This document shows positions 6,525 to 14,224 of a stretch of 20,042 bases of DNA, piece by piece. This DNA comes from a virus. Position 1 is the first letter of the stretch. The number at the start of each line of letters is the position of its first letter. The notes below the pieces were generated by a model. It did not search any database and had not been told where the DNA came from. It was given only the letters and a program-made list of their open reading frames with translations. Made by a program: the position numbers and the translations under genes. The DNA lies in IMG/VR virus record IMGVR_UViG_3300020213_000136, positions 1-20,042 of that record. One strand, given 5' to 3'.

Positions 6525-6543
6525 GAAGTGTATGGATTATAAC
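6517..6543 (+). promoter_or_regulatory. Repeated regulatory-like site, copy C
   Basis: CAGTGTGAGAAGTGTAT (6517-6533) is identical over 17 bases to copy B, and TATAAC follows at 6538-6543 as a possible -10. No convincing -35 is seen. The site covers both the tail tube stop (TGA 6522-6524) and the GTG start of the protease (6521). If it were a promoter, its transcript would begin downstream of that GTG and could not supply this gene, so an operator or other role is at least as likely. Confidence 0.4.
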
Positions 6544-7138
6544 GCTGGCCGCGCTCTGGCTGTCCTGCGGGGCACGCCAGAGTCCCGGCCAGCATCGTAA
6601 CCAAGCAACTGTCGCTGTCGCCATCTTCTGTGAAGGTAACGACGTCGGCAGCGGCTCGGGCGTGTTCATTACCGCCTCTCATGTACTCACCGCTGCGCAT
6701 GTCACGAAGGTGTGTCCGAACTCAGAGTTCGAGATTGAGCTGGAGAACGGCGACCGCTACCCCGCTCACGTAGACAAGGCATGGTCGGGCATGGACCTGG
6801 CTCGCCTGAAAGTTACCGGCAAGTACGCAGGTAGCCAAAAGCCGATCACGCGCATCGGGTCCAAGCTCGAGGTAGAGGACGAAATTTGCTTTCACAGCGG
6901 AGCCCCGAGCCGGGACATCCGCTGCGGCCGTGTCGAGAGTATCTCGCCGACCGGCCTCGGCAACGTCAAACACAGCGCCATTGTCGAACCGGGTAACTCC
7001 GGGTCGCCCGTGTTCGATAAGCACGGCGCGCTTGTCGGCATCATCACGCACTATCGCAAGTGCAACAACGGCCAGATCTGCGGTGGCCGTTTCTCGTCCA
7101 TTTGGGACCGTAAGTTTGTGTTGACCGAAGTGCAATAA
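6521..7138 (+). CDS. Exported trypsin-like serine protease
   Basis: The 205-residue product has a complete chymotrypsin-type triad: His60 in SGVFITASHVLTAAHV, Asp92 in GMDLARLKV and Ser160 in EPGNSGSPVFD, with GIITHYRK after the Ser as in S1/HtrA-like folds. No PDZ domain follows. Residues 1-18 (MRSVWIITLAALWLSCGA) form a signal peptide; Cys16 follows LS and could be a lipidation site, although Trp at -3 is atypical. Seven cysteines allow disulphides, which suits periplasmic action. GTG 6521, overlapping the tube stop as GTGA, is chosen because no other start precedes His60 except TTG 6479, which is deep in the tube gene. No clear Shine-Dalgarno is seen. Processing of a virion protein, host envelope degradation or exclusion are all possible. 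The fold is confident; the role is unknown. Confidence 0.8.
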   Translation: MRSVWIITLAALWLSCGARQSPGQHRNQATVAVAIFCEGNDVGSGSGVFITASHVLTAAHVTKVCPNSEFEIELENGDRYPAHVDKAWSGMDLARLKVTGKYAGSQKPITRIGSKLEVEDEICFHSGAPSRDIRCGRVESISPTGLGNVKHSAIVEPGNSGSPVFDKHGALVGIITHYRKCNNGQICGGRFSSIWDRKFVLTEVQ

Positions 7139-7165
7139 AGCCCTTCGACACAAAAGAGGAGACAT

Positions 7166-7603
7166 ATGAAAAAGGGACTGTGGGCGCTCCAAACGGACAC
7201 CAAGAAGGAAACCGAGGGTACGTGGATCGACCATCCGAAGATGGACATCCGCTTCAAGATCCGCCGTACGGGAGGGGAAAACAGCGACTTCTCCAATGCC
7301 GCTAACAAAGTCATGCGCCCCTACTGGCGTATGATGGAAGGCGGCAAGAACAAGAAGCCGGACGAGAAGCTTCTCAAGTCCGCCAACGAGAAGCTCGCGG
7401 CGCTGTATGCCGAGCATGTTCTCATGGACTGGTCCGGCGAGGACGTTGTGGACGAAGAGGGCAACGCCCTGGCGTTCACTGTCGAGGCAGCCACCAAGGT
7501 GCTGCGAGACGTTCCGTCATTATTCGGCTGGGTTCGGGACCAAGCTATCGAAGAGGACAATTTCCGCTTCGACTTTGACTTGGAAGAAGAATCGGGAAAC
7601 TAG
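7166..7603 (+). CDS. G: Tail assembly chaperone (gpG-like)
   Basis: A 145-residue, mixed charged protein just upstream of the tape measure region. It contains KMDIRFKIRRTGGENSDFSN, then WRMMEGGKNKKPDEKLLKSA, an ACT-like LYAEHVLMDW followed by GED..DEEGNALAFT and an acidic end (FDFDLEEESGN). This strand-helix arrangement and WSG/LPF-type turn are common in siphophage chaperones, which coat the tape measure before tube polymerisation. AGAGGAG at 7155-7161 is a strong ribosome binding site. The last two codons before TAG form a lambda-type slippery heptamer, so a fraction of ribosomes should extend the protein (see 7166-8019). The symbol is by analogy with lambda. Confidence 0.8.
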   Translation: MKKGLWALQTDTKKETEGTWIDHPKMDIRFKIRRTGGENSDFSNAANKVMRPYWRMMEGGKNKKPDEKLLKSANEKLAALYAEHVLMDWSGEDVVDEEGNALAFTVEAATKVLRDVPSLFGWVRDQAIEEDNFRFDFDLEEESGN

Positions 7604-8019
7604 CAGACGTTCTGCTCTACCAGCTTGGGCAGGGGCAGAACGATGTAGAAGTCGCCTGGGCCTTCTGGAGGAACCACCGAAAGCTGCCGGACTGGTATGT
7701 AAATGCCCCGTCCGTGCGGCCCGGCCTGGAACTCTTCTGGAGGGCCTACAACGACCTTTCCACCTGTCGAAGTATTGGAATGTCCGTGGGTCCCATACCT
7801 TACTTGGCCGCTCAGGAGTGGTGCGATCGTGAGGAAATCGAAGGGGAATTGAGGAGGAGTGTGTGGTACCATGTAAGGAAGCTCGATGGCGTCTATTTTG
7901 AACACTTAGAGCGCATTCAGAAGTCCTCCGACCAGAAGGCCTCCTCCAACAATGCCGCAAAGTCCCCTAGCAAACTTGCTCCGCCAGTTCGCCGTAAAGG
8001 TGGAGGAAAAGGCAAATGA
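7166..8019 (+). CDS. GT: Tail assembly chaperone GT, made by -1 frameshift
   Basis: The -1 frame is open from 7579 to TGA 8017-8019. It has no usable start near its beginning, yet reads as good protein: LADVLLYQLGQGQ, then VAWAFWRNHRKLPDWYV, IPYLAAQEWCDRE, YHVRKLDGVYFEHLERI, and a basic disordered end (PPVRRKGGGKGK). A shift at 7594-7600 joins 145 residues of G to 139 residues of T, giving 284. In lambda the minor GT product links the tape measure to tube subunits. The T end overlaps the next gene by 68 bases. An internal start at GTG 7714 is possible but would remove the conserved beginning of T. Confidence 0.85.
7594..7616 (+). promoter_or_regulatory. Programmed -1 ribosomal frameshift site
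   Basis: G GGA AAC (7594-7600) is a perfect X XXY YYZ heptamer in the G frame, lying immediately before the TAG stop at 7601. The lambda G-T site is G GGA AAG, so only the last base differs. Right after it, AGCAGA (7602-7607) can pair with TCTGCT (7611-7616) around the loop CGT. This stem is closer to the heptamer than usual stimulatory structures, so its role is uncertain. Slippage yields the codon series CTA GCA GAC of the T part. Confidence 0.85.
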
Positions 8020-8392
8020 TCTTGCCAAGGGTATGGCTGTAGCTATTACAGACGCGGTCGCCGAAGCCACACCGGTTGATACTGGACGCGCTCGGGCTAA
8101 CTGGCAAGTTAGTGTGGGCAGTTCCAAGAACGATGACATCGAGCCCTACTTCCCAGGCGAACACCTTGGGCGTGGCGAGACTCAGAACCTTGGGGCCACT
8201 ATGGAAGCTGCACGAGATGCAGTGGCGGCGTATCTCGGCGGGCCGATCTTCATTACCAACAACGTTAAAGATCCCAAGACGAAGAGCAGCTACATCTGGG
8301 CGCTGGATCAGGGGTCTCCACAAAATCCAGCCGGTGATTTCCATGGCGTGGCCGACTCGGCCGCCAATGCGTATTGGCGGACGGTGAAGTAG
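7952..8392 (+). CDS. HK97 gp10-like neck/tail-completion protein
   Basis: The 146-residue product has an N-terminal amphipathic helix (LLRQFAVKVEEKANDLAKGM), then AEATPVDTGRARANWQVSVG, the signature TPVDTGRAR-NW block of the HK97 gp10 / minor structural family. SSYIWALDQGSPQNPAG and a final helix (HGVADSAANAYWRTVK) complete the family pattern. Members take part in head-tail joining or tail completion. ATG 7952 keeps the full first helix although it overlaps the T frame by 68 bases; an AAGG at 7936-7939 is the only weak ribosome binding site. The gene usually sits beside the stopper, so its location between GT and the tape measure is unusual. The stop TAG shares a base with the next GTG. Confidence 0.75.
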   Translation: MPQSPLANLLRQFAVKVEEKANDLAKGMAVAITDAVAEATPVDTGRARANWQVSVGSSKNDDIEPYFPGEHLGRGETQNLGATMEAARDAVAAYLGGPIFITNNVKDPKTKSSYIWALDQGSPQNPAGDFHGVADSAANAYWRTVK

Positions 8393-11300
8393 TGGAAGGC
8401 CAATTCAAAATCGTCGTTAGCATCGAAGGCGCCAAGTTGGCCGCTTCGAGTATCGACAAGATTGCAGAGAACACTGCGAAGGCTACTGCCGAGCTGGAGA
8501 AGCTTAACAAGCGCACCAAGCTTGACGGAGCAAAGGGCCAGATCCGAGAGATGAGTTCTGCCCTGCGCCGCCTCCAAGATCAGCTTGATCCTGTTGGCGC
8601 ACTTCAGCGCAGGCTGGCGCAGGACACCAAAGTCCTGGCCTCTGCGATGAAGAAAGGCAAGATCGACGCACAGCAGTACGCGGAGATGCTGGCCAAGCTT
8701 GCAGCGCAACAGAGAAACGGGGTCGCTGCGATCTCTAAAAGTTACTCCCCTAACTATCTAGGCTCCGAGCGGCAGCGCATGAAAGAGCAGGCGGCGCAGG
8801 CTACTGCACTTGATAAGTTGCGCAACTCGTACGCCCCGGCCCAAAAAGGCTCTGAGGCGCAGAGGTTCAAAGAGCAGGCGGCGGCGCAGCAAAGAGCGGC
8901 GGCCGAGGCCACCACACTGGCTGCAAGCCTGCGCACGTTGCAGGCTGCAATGGACCCTGTCGTTGCGATTGAGCAGAAGCTAGCAGCTGAGACCAAAGTC
9001 CTTACCGACTCGTTCGCCAGAGGCAAGATCTCTGCTGAGCAGTACATCACTATGCTCGCCAAGGTCCGGGCCGATGCCAGCATCGGGGTATCTTCCATAG
9101 CGAAGAAGTTCGCCCCCGACCAGCTTGGTGCGGACGCGCAGCGTGCAAAAGAAGCGGAAGCGCGCCAACGTCAGATCGCCAAGTCGGCGGCTGAGTCGGC
9201 GAAATTCGCCTCCGGTTTCTCTCAGCTGCGCGGGTCCCTCGACCCTGTTTACGCCTCTCAGCAGAAGCTGGCCGCTGGCACAAAACAGCTTGACGAGGCC
9301 ATGAAGCGCGGACTCATCACGGGCCGACAATACTCCGGGCTCATGCGCCAGCTCAAGGCAGATACCACCACAGGAGCTTCGGGCATAAACAAGTTCGGGC
9401 AGGTCATCAGGAACAACCACAAGGCCCTTAATGGATTTGACAGCGCGGCGCATCGCCTACGCCAGTCGCTATTCGCGTTCGGCGCTTTGTTCTTTGTCCG
9501 CGAGCTTGCCCAGATGGCGGACGGTTGGACTAACCTGGGCAACCGCATGAAGCTGGTAACTAGCAGCGCGGCGGAAGCCTCGGCGGCTCAGAACCAAGTC
9601 TTGCAGATTGCGCTAGAGACTCGGCAGCCACTTGAAGACGTCGGCCACTTGTTTACTCGCGTATCTTTGGCCACCAAGAGCATGGGCAAGTCCAACAAGG
9701 ACGTCCTTCAGGTCACGAAGAACCTCGGCAAGGCGATCGTCCTTTCCGGGGCGTCTACGCAAGAAGCCGCCGCCGGTCTCCGACAGTTTTCGCAGGCCCT
9801 GGCCTCCGGCCGTTTGCAGGGCGACGAATTCCGCTCGGTCATGGAGAACATTCCCTATGTCGCCGACCTGATCGCGGAACACTTGGGCGTGACTCGTGGG
9901 GAGCTTTACAAGCTACGCACCGAGGGCAAGCTTACCGGCAAGGTTTTGTTCGACTCCCTGTTCGGCGCGACTGCCAAGCTAGACAAGCTGTTCGCAGGCA
10001 CGATCCCAACGATCGGACAAGGTTTTACGGTTCTCAAGTCCGCCCTCGCGGGGTTCGTGGGGAATTTCGGAGCAAACACCGGAGCTGCCGAAAACTTTGC
10101 TCGAGGCCTGATTTATGTATCACAAAACATAGAAGGGATAGCGCGGGTTCTCGCGGCCTCCGCAATCTACGCAGGGCTTGCGAAGTTGACCCTTCTGATG
10201 AGGGGGGTGACTCTTGCTAGCCCGGTAGGAATTCTATTGTCGGTGGCTAAGGCCGCTGCCTTGGCCGGTGCGTACATCGCTGCAAACGCCGACAAGCTCA
10301 ACGCTACGTCCGATGGGTTGACGAAGCTCAGCGACGTCATAGGCCCCGTCTTTGGGGAGATCAAAGGCGCCGCCTCAGACATCTTCCAGACACTAAAAGA
10401 CATGGGAGAATTGTTGTTGAAGTTGGCCAACGGCCCTGGTTACGAGCTGCAAGATCTTCTCATCGACACGGCCGTGGCATTTCGAGGGATTATCCACGCC
10501 GCCGTGGAGACCGCAGTCCGGGCTCTTCAGTTCTTGGACAGGGCCAGAAATTTACTACCTAACGCTATTACAGGCAAAACCAAAGAAGAGGAAAACACGG
10601 CTGCCATCGTATCGGCCAAGAACAGGACGGCCGATAGGCTTAGAGAGCAAAACAGACTAGAGCAGGAGCTGATTCAGCAGATTGAGATAGCCAACCTGGC
10701 CGGCGGCTCTTCGAGTGTGATAGCAAAGGCCGCCAAAACGGTGGCGGAGGCTCGAGTTGAGGGACTGGTCGCAGAGATTAATGCTGGTGAGGAAGAGCTT
10801 GAGAAGTCCTTGAAGTACGCCGAGGGTGTTGAAAAGCGCATCGGGAAGACGTTTCAGCAAGAGATCGATGAACTGCTAGCGGCCATGAACGGTCGCGAGG
10901 GGGGCAAAAGCTCCGACACTCTTAAACGAGAGGCCAGGGCGAACAGAGACGCCCGACTGGCCAGAGAAGCAGCGCAGCCAGAGAAGGACAGGCTTGGGCA
11001 AGAGGCCCTTGATGCTAAACGCAAAGGGGAGGCCGCCGCCGCCGCTAACGACAAAGCCTCCAAGGCTCAGGCGGACGCCTTCTCCAAGCTAGAGCAGGAG
11101 ATCAATCCTGACCCGCTGCTCAAGTACAACGAGGCTCTCACTGTTCTCCAGAAGCGCCTCGCCTCGACCGGGGACGCTGAAGAGTTCAACTTCTTGATGG
11201 GCAAGCTTAACACCCACTACAAAGAAGCCATCGACCCTGTCGGTGCCTACGCGGACGCCAACAAGAAGCTTGCAGAAGAGATCAGGCTGTCGAACTACGG

Positions 11301-12186
11301 GTTCGAGGTCGAGGCCAAGCTTCGCGAAAGAATCACGGCCCTGATGGAGAAGGGCCACAAGCTGCACTACCTCGAGATTGCGCAGATCAAGCAGCAGGTC
11401 GAGGTCGAGAGAGTCCTGAACAAAGAGAAAGAGAAGAAAGCTGCCGCCGACAGCCTGGTCTCTCAGCTTAAAGAGCAAGCCCGGACCCCGATACAGAAGC
11501 TCCGAGACGACCAGAAGTTGATCGAGTTCTCGGCCACCGGCTCGTCCATAGACGACCGCGCCGCTGCCTGGTACGAAAATCGTAGACAGCAAAACAAAAT
11601 TCTTGAAGAAGAAGACGCCAAGGCCAAAGAAGGCACGTTTGGCAAGAAGCTCAGCGACGAGATCAAAACCTTCTCCGACGTCATTGAAGACCAGGGCATC
11701 GCGTCGATCAACAAGTTCGCCGACACCTGGGCGACGTTCGTCACCACGGGCAAGTTCCAGTTCGCAGACTTCGCCAACTCCGTCATCGCCGACCTGGCGC
11801 GCATCGCCACCCAGCAGCTGATTCTTGGCATCGTAAAGGGGGCCGTAAATGTCTACAACGGAGGCAACTTCTTTAATCAAATGCGCGGCGGCTCCACAGA
11901 GATTCTGTCGAACGCCACGGGCGGCTCCTACAGGGTCGGGGGCTTCGGTGGGTACGACTCCCAAATGTTTCAGTCGCGAGTCTCCCCGGGCGAGCGAGTT
12001 GACGTCCTAACTCCTGCACAGCAACGGGCGCAAGCGGCGGCCATGCAAGGTGGCGGCGGGTCGCCGATCGTCAACACCAAGGTCATCGTGGTGTCGAACA
12101 TGAAAGAGGCGGCGCTGGAAGCCCTGAACTCTGAAGACGGGGAGCGCGTGACCATCAAGCATATGCAGAGGAATGGGATCCGATGA
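8392..12186 (+). CDS. H: Tape measure protein
   Basis: I start at GTG 8392 (TAGTG overlap, GGTGA at 8383-8387), which gives 1264 residues starting MEGQFKIVVSIEGAKL; the TTG at 8374 lies inside the previous gene. The N-terminal 340 residues hold three repeats (about 56-104, 177-229, 276-324) of the type LDPV-A--Q-KLA--TK-L-----G-I---QY--ML, separated by Ala/Gln/Lys-rich coiled coil. Residues about 365-560 match the tape-measure N-terminal domain (MKLVTSSAAEASAAQ, GRLQGDEFRSVMENIPYVAD, TIPTIGQGFTVLKSALAGF). A hydrophobic segment follows (about 583-632), then long coiled coils (about 750-1090), and a C-terminal lambda gpH-type region (FADFANSVIADLARIATQQL). At roughly 1.5 angstrom per residue the tail would be near 190 nm. 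The symbol is by analogy with lambda. Confidence 0.95.
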   Translation: MEGQFKIVVSIEGAKLAASSIDKIAENTAKATAELEKLNKRTKLDGAKGQIREMSSALRRLQDQLDPVGALQRRLAQDTKVLASAMKKGKIDAQQYAEMLAKLAAQQRNGVAAISKSYSPNYLGSERQRMKEQAAQATALDKLRNSYAPAQKGSEAQRFKEQAAAQQRAAAEATTLAASLRTLQAAMDPVVAIEQKLAAETKVLTDSFARGKISAEQYITMLAKVRADASIGVSSIAKKFAPDQLGADAQRAKEAEARQRQIAKSAAESAKFASGFSQLRGSLDPVYASQQKLAAGTKQLDEAMKRGLITGRQYSGLMRQLKADTTTGASGINKFGQVIRNNHKALNGFDSAAHRLRQSLFAFGALFFVRELAQMADGWTNLGNRMKLVTSSAAEASAAQNQVLQIALETRQPLEDVGHLFTRVSLATKSMGKSNKDVLQVTKNLGKAIVLSGASTQEAAAGLRQFSQALASGRLQGDEFRSVMENIPYVADLIAEHLGVTRGELYKLRTEGKLTGKVLFDSLFGATAKLDKLFAGTIPTIGQGFTVLKSALAGFVGNFGANTGAAENFARGLIYVSQNIEGIARVLAASAIYAGLAKLTLLMRGVTLASPVGILLSVAKAAALAGAYIAANADKLNATSDGLTKLSDVIGPVFGEIKGAASDIFQTLKDMGELLLKLANGPGYELQDLLIDTAVAFRGIIHAAVETAVRALQFLDRARNLLPNAITGKTKEEENTAAIVSAKNRTADRLREQNRLEQELIQQIEIANLAGGSSSVIAKAAKTVAEARVEGLVAEINAGEEELEKSLKYAEGVEKRIGKTFQQEIDELLAAMNGREGGKSSDTLKREARANRDARLAREAAQPEKDRLGQEALDAKRKGEAAAAANDKASKAQADAFSKLEQEINPDPLLKYNEALTVLQKRLASTGDAEEFNFLMGKLNTHYKEAIDPVGAYADANKKLAEEIRLSNYGFEVEAKLRERITALMEKGHKLHYLEIAQIKQQVEVERVLNKEKEKKAAADSLVSQLKEQARTPIQKLRDDQKLIEFSATGSSIDDRAAAWYENRRQQNKILEEEDAKAKEGTFGKKLSDEIKTFSDVIEDQGIASINKFADTWATFVTTGKFQFADFANSVIADLARIATQQLILGIVKGAVNVYNGGNFFNQMRGGSTEILSNATGGSYRVGGFGGYDSQMFQSRVSPGERVDVLTPAQQRAQAAAMQGGGGSPIVNTKVIVVSNMKEAALEALNSEDGERVTIKHMQRNGIR

Positions 12187-13331
12187 TCCTCTATGTTCCG
12201 CCAGAGGCTCCCTTGGAACACACTTGGGAGTTCCTCACCGACGTCATCGTCTCTTATGACGGCACCGAGCAGCGGCTGGCGATTCGCAAACAGCCGAAGC
12301 AGCGGTTCCGGCCGAAGTTCGTCTTCGACAATCTGCCGGACCTGCGCCAGATGCGCGCCGACCTGTATCTGAACACGTCGGGCGACGTCTACTTTCCCTT
12401 CTGGCACGAAGGCGTCGAGGCCACCTCGGGCATCGCCGTATTCGGCACGGACAACGCCGAAGGCGACTTCTCGCGCAGCGACATCGCTATCGGCGATAAC
12501 GTCATGATCGTGAACCCCGGGGGCGAGTACCAGATCCTTACAGTAGACGGCATCACCAGTACCACGATCAGCTTCGCGAGCCTGTTCGACGACAACTTCC
12601 CGGCGGGGTCGTGGATGTACCCTGTTGAGCTGGTGTACGCGAAAGACCTACCGAGCCAGGAAGTCTATCCAATAACTGGTGCCGCAGTGGACATGGACCT
12701 CTTGGTGAAGAGGCAGCCGGCAGTCGTCGGAACGGGCGGCGTGTCTTACACTACGTACAGTTCCAAGCAGGTGCTTACCCCCCGTCCGTTGATGGGCGGC
12801 AGCACCGCGAAGTTCAGCTTCGAGCGCATGTTCGAGGAGTGGGAGACCACGAATAATCTCTACCAAGACACGGCCACGCCGTACGCCAAGGTCCAGTCGT
12901 CGAAGCGCTACCTCATCAAGACTGCCCAAGAACGCCAGGACTGGAAGAAGTTCTTCAGCGACATCGAGGGTGGCCGCGAAACGTTTTGGGTGCCGACCTG
13001 GCAGTCGGACCTGGAGATCGTCCAAGAGCCATCTTCGACAACGGTCAAGGTATCGGCGGCCCTGAACTACAAAACGACCTACTGGGACAACAGCGCGATC
13101 AGGAACCTGATGTTGGTCTACGCCAACGGGACGGTGGCCTATCGGTCCGTGACCAACTGCGTGGTCAACATCGACGACACACAAACACTCACACTGAATT
13201 CTTCTTACACGGCCGGTGTGATGAGCGTTTCTTTCTTGGAGTTGAGTCGGCTGGCCGGTAACATAGTCAACTTCCTGCACTACGCTGGCTACTCAGAGAT
13301 GAAGTTTCAAGTCACGACGGTGAGGGGCTAA
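12183..13331 (+). CDS. Distal/minor tail protein
   Basis: The 382-residue product follows the tape measure with an ATGA overlap and GAGGAA at 12168-12173. The N-terminal region (LEHTWEFLTDVIVSYDGTEQ, RLAIRKQPKQRFRPKFVF) and the later DWKKFFSDIEGGRETFWVPT and WQSDLEIV segments are typical of phage proteins in the slot after the tape measure (lambda gpM/distal-tail-like), in which the FWVPTW element is common. An internal beta domain (GDNVMIVNPGGEYQILTVDG) lies at about 100-150. The distal protein forms the ring on which hub and tip assemble and where the tube starts. The assignment rests on gene order plus these motifs. Confidence 0.7.
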   Translation: MILYVPPEAPLEHTWEFLTDVIVSYDGTEQRLAIRKQPKQRFRPKFVFDNLPDLRQMRADLYLNTSGDVYFPFWHEGVEATSGIAVFGTDNAEGDFSRSDIAIGDNVMIVNPGGEYQILTVDGITSTTISFASLFDDNFPAGSWMYPVELVYAKDLPSQEVYPITGAAVDMDLLVKRQPAVVGTGGVSYTTYSSKQVLTPRPLMGGSTAKFSFERMFEEWETTNNLYQDTATPYAKVQSSKRYLIKTAQERQDWKKFFSDIEGGRETFWVPTWQSDLEIVQEPSSTTVKVSAALNYKTTYWDNSAIRNLMLVYANGTVAYRSVTNCVVNIDDTQTLTLNSSYTAGVMSVSFLELSRLAGNIVNFLHYAGYSEMKFQVTTVRG

Positions 13332-14224
13332 TGACCTGGCTAGACGATGAACAGGGCCAAGACTCAGCCGAGCCCTGGGAATTATATACCTTTACCACCA
13401 CGTCACAGACGTTTAGATACACTAGTGGCCCGAGTGACTATACCTACGCCGCCAACGTTTACACGCGCATTCCAATCGAGCGGTCGTCGATCAGAGTGGT
13501 TCAAACCAGGGAGAAGTCCGAGCTGATTGTAGAGATGCCAATCGACATCGCCGTCGTCAACGACATCGGCCAGCTCATCGCGCCAACCAATACTTCCATG
13601 TCTATTCGGCGCATCCACCCAGTCACGGGCAATCACCAGATCATCTGGTCCGGGCAGATCATCCGGGTGGACATCAAGGGTCGCAAAGCGCAGTTCGCTG
13701 TACATCCGAACTTGTCCATCCTGATGGACGCCTCCACGCCGCCGCGCGTGTTCACTCGGTTCTGTAATCACCAGCTGTTCGACACCCGGTGTGGTCTCAA
13801 CAGAAACAGCTACGACTACACAACGACCATCGACTCGGTCAATGGCAGTGAGATTATCTTGGCCGTCGGGGCAGGGGGTGCGGACTCTCCACAAGGGGCC
13901 GGCCCGCTACAGCGCTTCTCAGGAGGCGAGATCCTTCGGGCGACCGACGGTGAGCGCCGTCGCATTGTTCGCCAGGCGACTCACACGATCACCGGAGCTT
14001 ACCCCGGAGTGCCGAGCAGTTCATTGGCGGCCCGGACCATGTATCTCAACATGCCGTTTAGAGATCTAGCGGTCGGGGACACGGTCACGGTCTGGCCAGG
14101 CTGCGCGAAGTCGGCCTACGAGTGCAAAAACAAGTTTAACAACATTGCCAAGTTCGGCGGGTTCCCTCTGGTACCGCTGAAGAATCTCTACGCGGCTGTT
14201 GGCGGAGTAAAGGGAGTTGACTAA
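13331..14224 (+). CDS. L: Tail tip hub protein, gpL/BR0599-like, probable [4Fe-4S] protein
   Basis: The 297-residue product has an N-terminal beta domain (TTSQTFRYTSGPSDYTYAAN, QTREKSELIVEMP) as in GTA-type hub proteins (DUF2163/BR0599), and a C-terminal part ending CKNKFNNIAKFGGFP, the family hallmark. Four cysteines fall in two pairs, Cys145-X8-Cys154 (RFCNHQLFDTRC) and Cys258-X6-Cys265 (WPGCAKSAYEC). Lambda gpL and related tip proteins bind a [4Fe-4S] cluster with four conserved cysteines, so the same is expected here. TAATG overlaps join it to both neighbours. The symbol is by analogy with lambda. Confidence 0.85.
   Translation: MTWLDDEQGQDSAEPWELYTFTTTSQTFRYTSGPSDYTYAANVYTRIPIERSSIRVVQTREKSELIVEMPIDIAVVNDIGQLIAPTNTSMSIRRIHPVTGNHQIIWSGQIIRVDIKGRKAQFAVHPNLSILMDASTPPRVFTRFCNHQLFDTRCGLNRNSYDYTTTIDSVNGSEIILAVGAGGADSPQGAGPLQRFSGGEILRATDGERRRIVRQATHTITGAYPGVPSSSLAARTMYLNMPFRDLAVGDTVTVWPGCAKSAYECKNKFNNIAKFGGFPLVPLKNLYAAVGGVKGVD

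Noticed and set aside
10712-10726. GAGTGTGATAGCAAA inside the tape measure gene as another motif copy
   Set aside because: Only the left half-site matches; the second AAGTGT is absent. The same applies to AAGTGTGATG near 18231.
11089-11964. Long open frame on the - strand (291 codons)
   Set aside because: It lies antisense within the tape measure gene, where GC-rich biased codons create long opposite-strand frames; no recognisable domain and no ribosome binding site.
12648-13280. Open frame of 210 codons on the - strand
   Set aside because: Antisense shadow of the distal tail gene, Arg/Val/His-rich with no domain pattern.
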